From an uncultured Chloroflexota bacterium (lineage in GTDB: Bacteria > Chloroflexota > Anaerolineae > Caldilineales > Caldilineaceae), in NCBI GenBank assembly GCA_903879975.1, contig CAIRNL010000394.1:1-10277 (forward strand): DNA of 10,277 nt. Direction: 5' to 3'. The translations under genes and the position numbers were made by a program. Position 1 is the first letter of the stretch. Each line of letters starts with the position of its first letter. Under the pieces are notes generated by a model. It ran no database searches. It was not told the DNA's origin and saw only the letters and a list, made by a program, of their open reading frames with translations. Positions 10,066 to 10,277 of this stretch are shown here, piece by piece.

Positions 10066-10094
10066 AGTATATCACTGGACAATGGATTTTCGAA
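10066..10094 (-). promoter_or_regulatory. Extended -10 promoter for the hydrolase-permease unit
   Basis: Read on the - strand, TATACT (10071-10066) is preceded by TGA, making an extended -10 (TG-N-TATACT). The sequence TTCGAA (10094-10089) stands 17 nt upstream as a poor -35, 3 of 6 matches. The predicted start near 10059 leaves a leader of about 50 nt to the ATG at 10009. Confidence 0.55.
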
Positions 10095-10186
10095 CGACCT
10101 GGCCGACACGCGCCATTGTATGCCAGCGACGCCAGGACCCGCCAGCATGGCACGGAGTGTGTGCTTCCTGGTCGAGACCATACGTC

Positions 10187-10202
10187 GGAAGGTATTCCTT
10201 CC
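10187..10202. promoter_or_regulatory. Small palindrome GGAAGG-TATT-CCTTCC, possible operator
   Basis: This is a perfect 6-bp inverted repeat with a 4-nt centre in non-coding DNA, about 125 nt upstream of the hydrolase transcription start. A half-site GGAAGG recurs at 10060-10065, beside the -10 element. It could be a regulator-binding site or a chance hairpin. Confidence 0.3.
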
Positions 10203-10225
10203 CGTACCCTGTCACGCGAGAGGCG

Positions 10226-10277
10226 ATGACCTACGAAAATGACATCGCCCAGAGCAGGCGGCAGGCGCTGTCATACA
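10226..10277 (+). CDS. Possible start of a + strand gene, cut by the window edge
   Basis: ATG at 10226 opens a frame of 17 codons (MTYENDIAQSRRQALSY) that runs off the right edge without a stop. AGAGG at 10219-10223 lies only 2 nt upstream, closer than ideal. The gene would be divergent from the hydrolase. Too little is present to name a family, and it may not be a gene. Confidence 0.25.
   Translation, partial: MTYENDIAQSRRQALSY

Larger units (their letters stand above)
10010..10225. other. Intergenic stretch upstream of the hydrolase gene
   Basis: This stretch holds the hydrolase leader (about 50 nt), its predicted promoter (10066-10094) and a small palindrome (10187-10202). I see no convincing gene. 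Open frames on both strands here are short or are extensions of neighbours, without recognisable protein features. Confidence 0.6.

Noticed and set aside
10010..10153. N-terminal extension of the hydrolase gene by 48 codons
   Set aside because: It would bury the lipoprotein signal peptide inside the protein and place the predicted promoter within coding sequence.

Overview
The window reads as a piece of a GC-rich bacterial chromosome (about 60% GC by eye). The gene content fits the phylum Chloroflexota: a dynamin-like membrane GTPase, an auracyanin/azurin-type cupredoxin lipoprotein, and a large serine hydrolase lipoprotein with META domains. This assignment is an inference from gene content and protein style; no rRNA or other phylogenetic marker is present. 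There are no tRNA or rRNA genes, CRISPR arrays, transposases or phage genes. I see no convincing defence island or clearly new multi-gene system.

Layout, left to right. (1) Positions 2-1498, + strand: the C-terminal part of a dynamin-like protein, cut by the window edge, followed after 3 nt by a GNAT acetyltransferase whose ribosome site lies in the end of the dynamin gene. A strong hairpin terminator follows at 1573-1606. (2) Positions 1634-2107, - strand: a blue-copper (cupredoxin) lipoprotein. (3) Positions 2108-2534: an intergenic region of 427 nt rich in signals. It holds a degenerate heptanucleotide tandem repeat, a GCATGC inverted repeat, an orphan intrinsic terminator, a sigma70-like promoter, and a GAAC-N4-GTTC palindrome at the predicted transcription start. 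(4) Positions 2535-6694, + strand: uvrA (excision-repair damage sensor) overlapping by 4 nt a 384-residue protein of unknown function. (5) Positions 6763-10009, - strand: a two-gene unit transcribed leftward. The first gene encodes an 810-residue lipoprotein, an alpha/beta hydrolase of the S33/TAP type followed by two META domains. The second encodes a TauE/SafE-type permease. A good extended -10 promoter lies at 10066-10094. (6) Positions 10010-10277: mostly intergenic, possibly ending in the first codons of a + strand gene.

How the genes relate. UvrA and its overlapping partner are probably made from one transcript, and the palindrome at the start site suggests LexA/SOS control of both. That makes the unknown partner a candidate accessory factor in DNA-damage response. 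The hydrolase and permease may share a transcript, but their functions have no obvious link. The most useful leads are the uvrA-partner pair, the putative SOS operator, the heptamer repeat, the orphan terminator, and a perfect 16-bp inverted repeat inside the hydrolase coding region (8899-8945).
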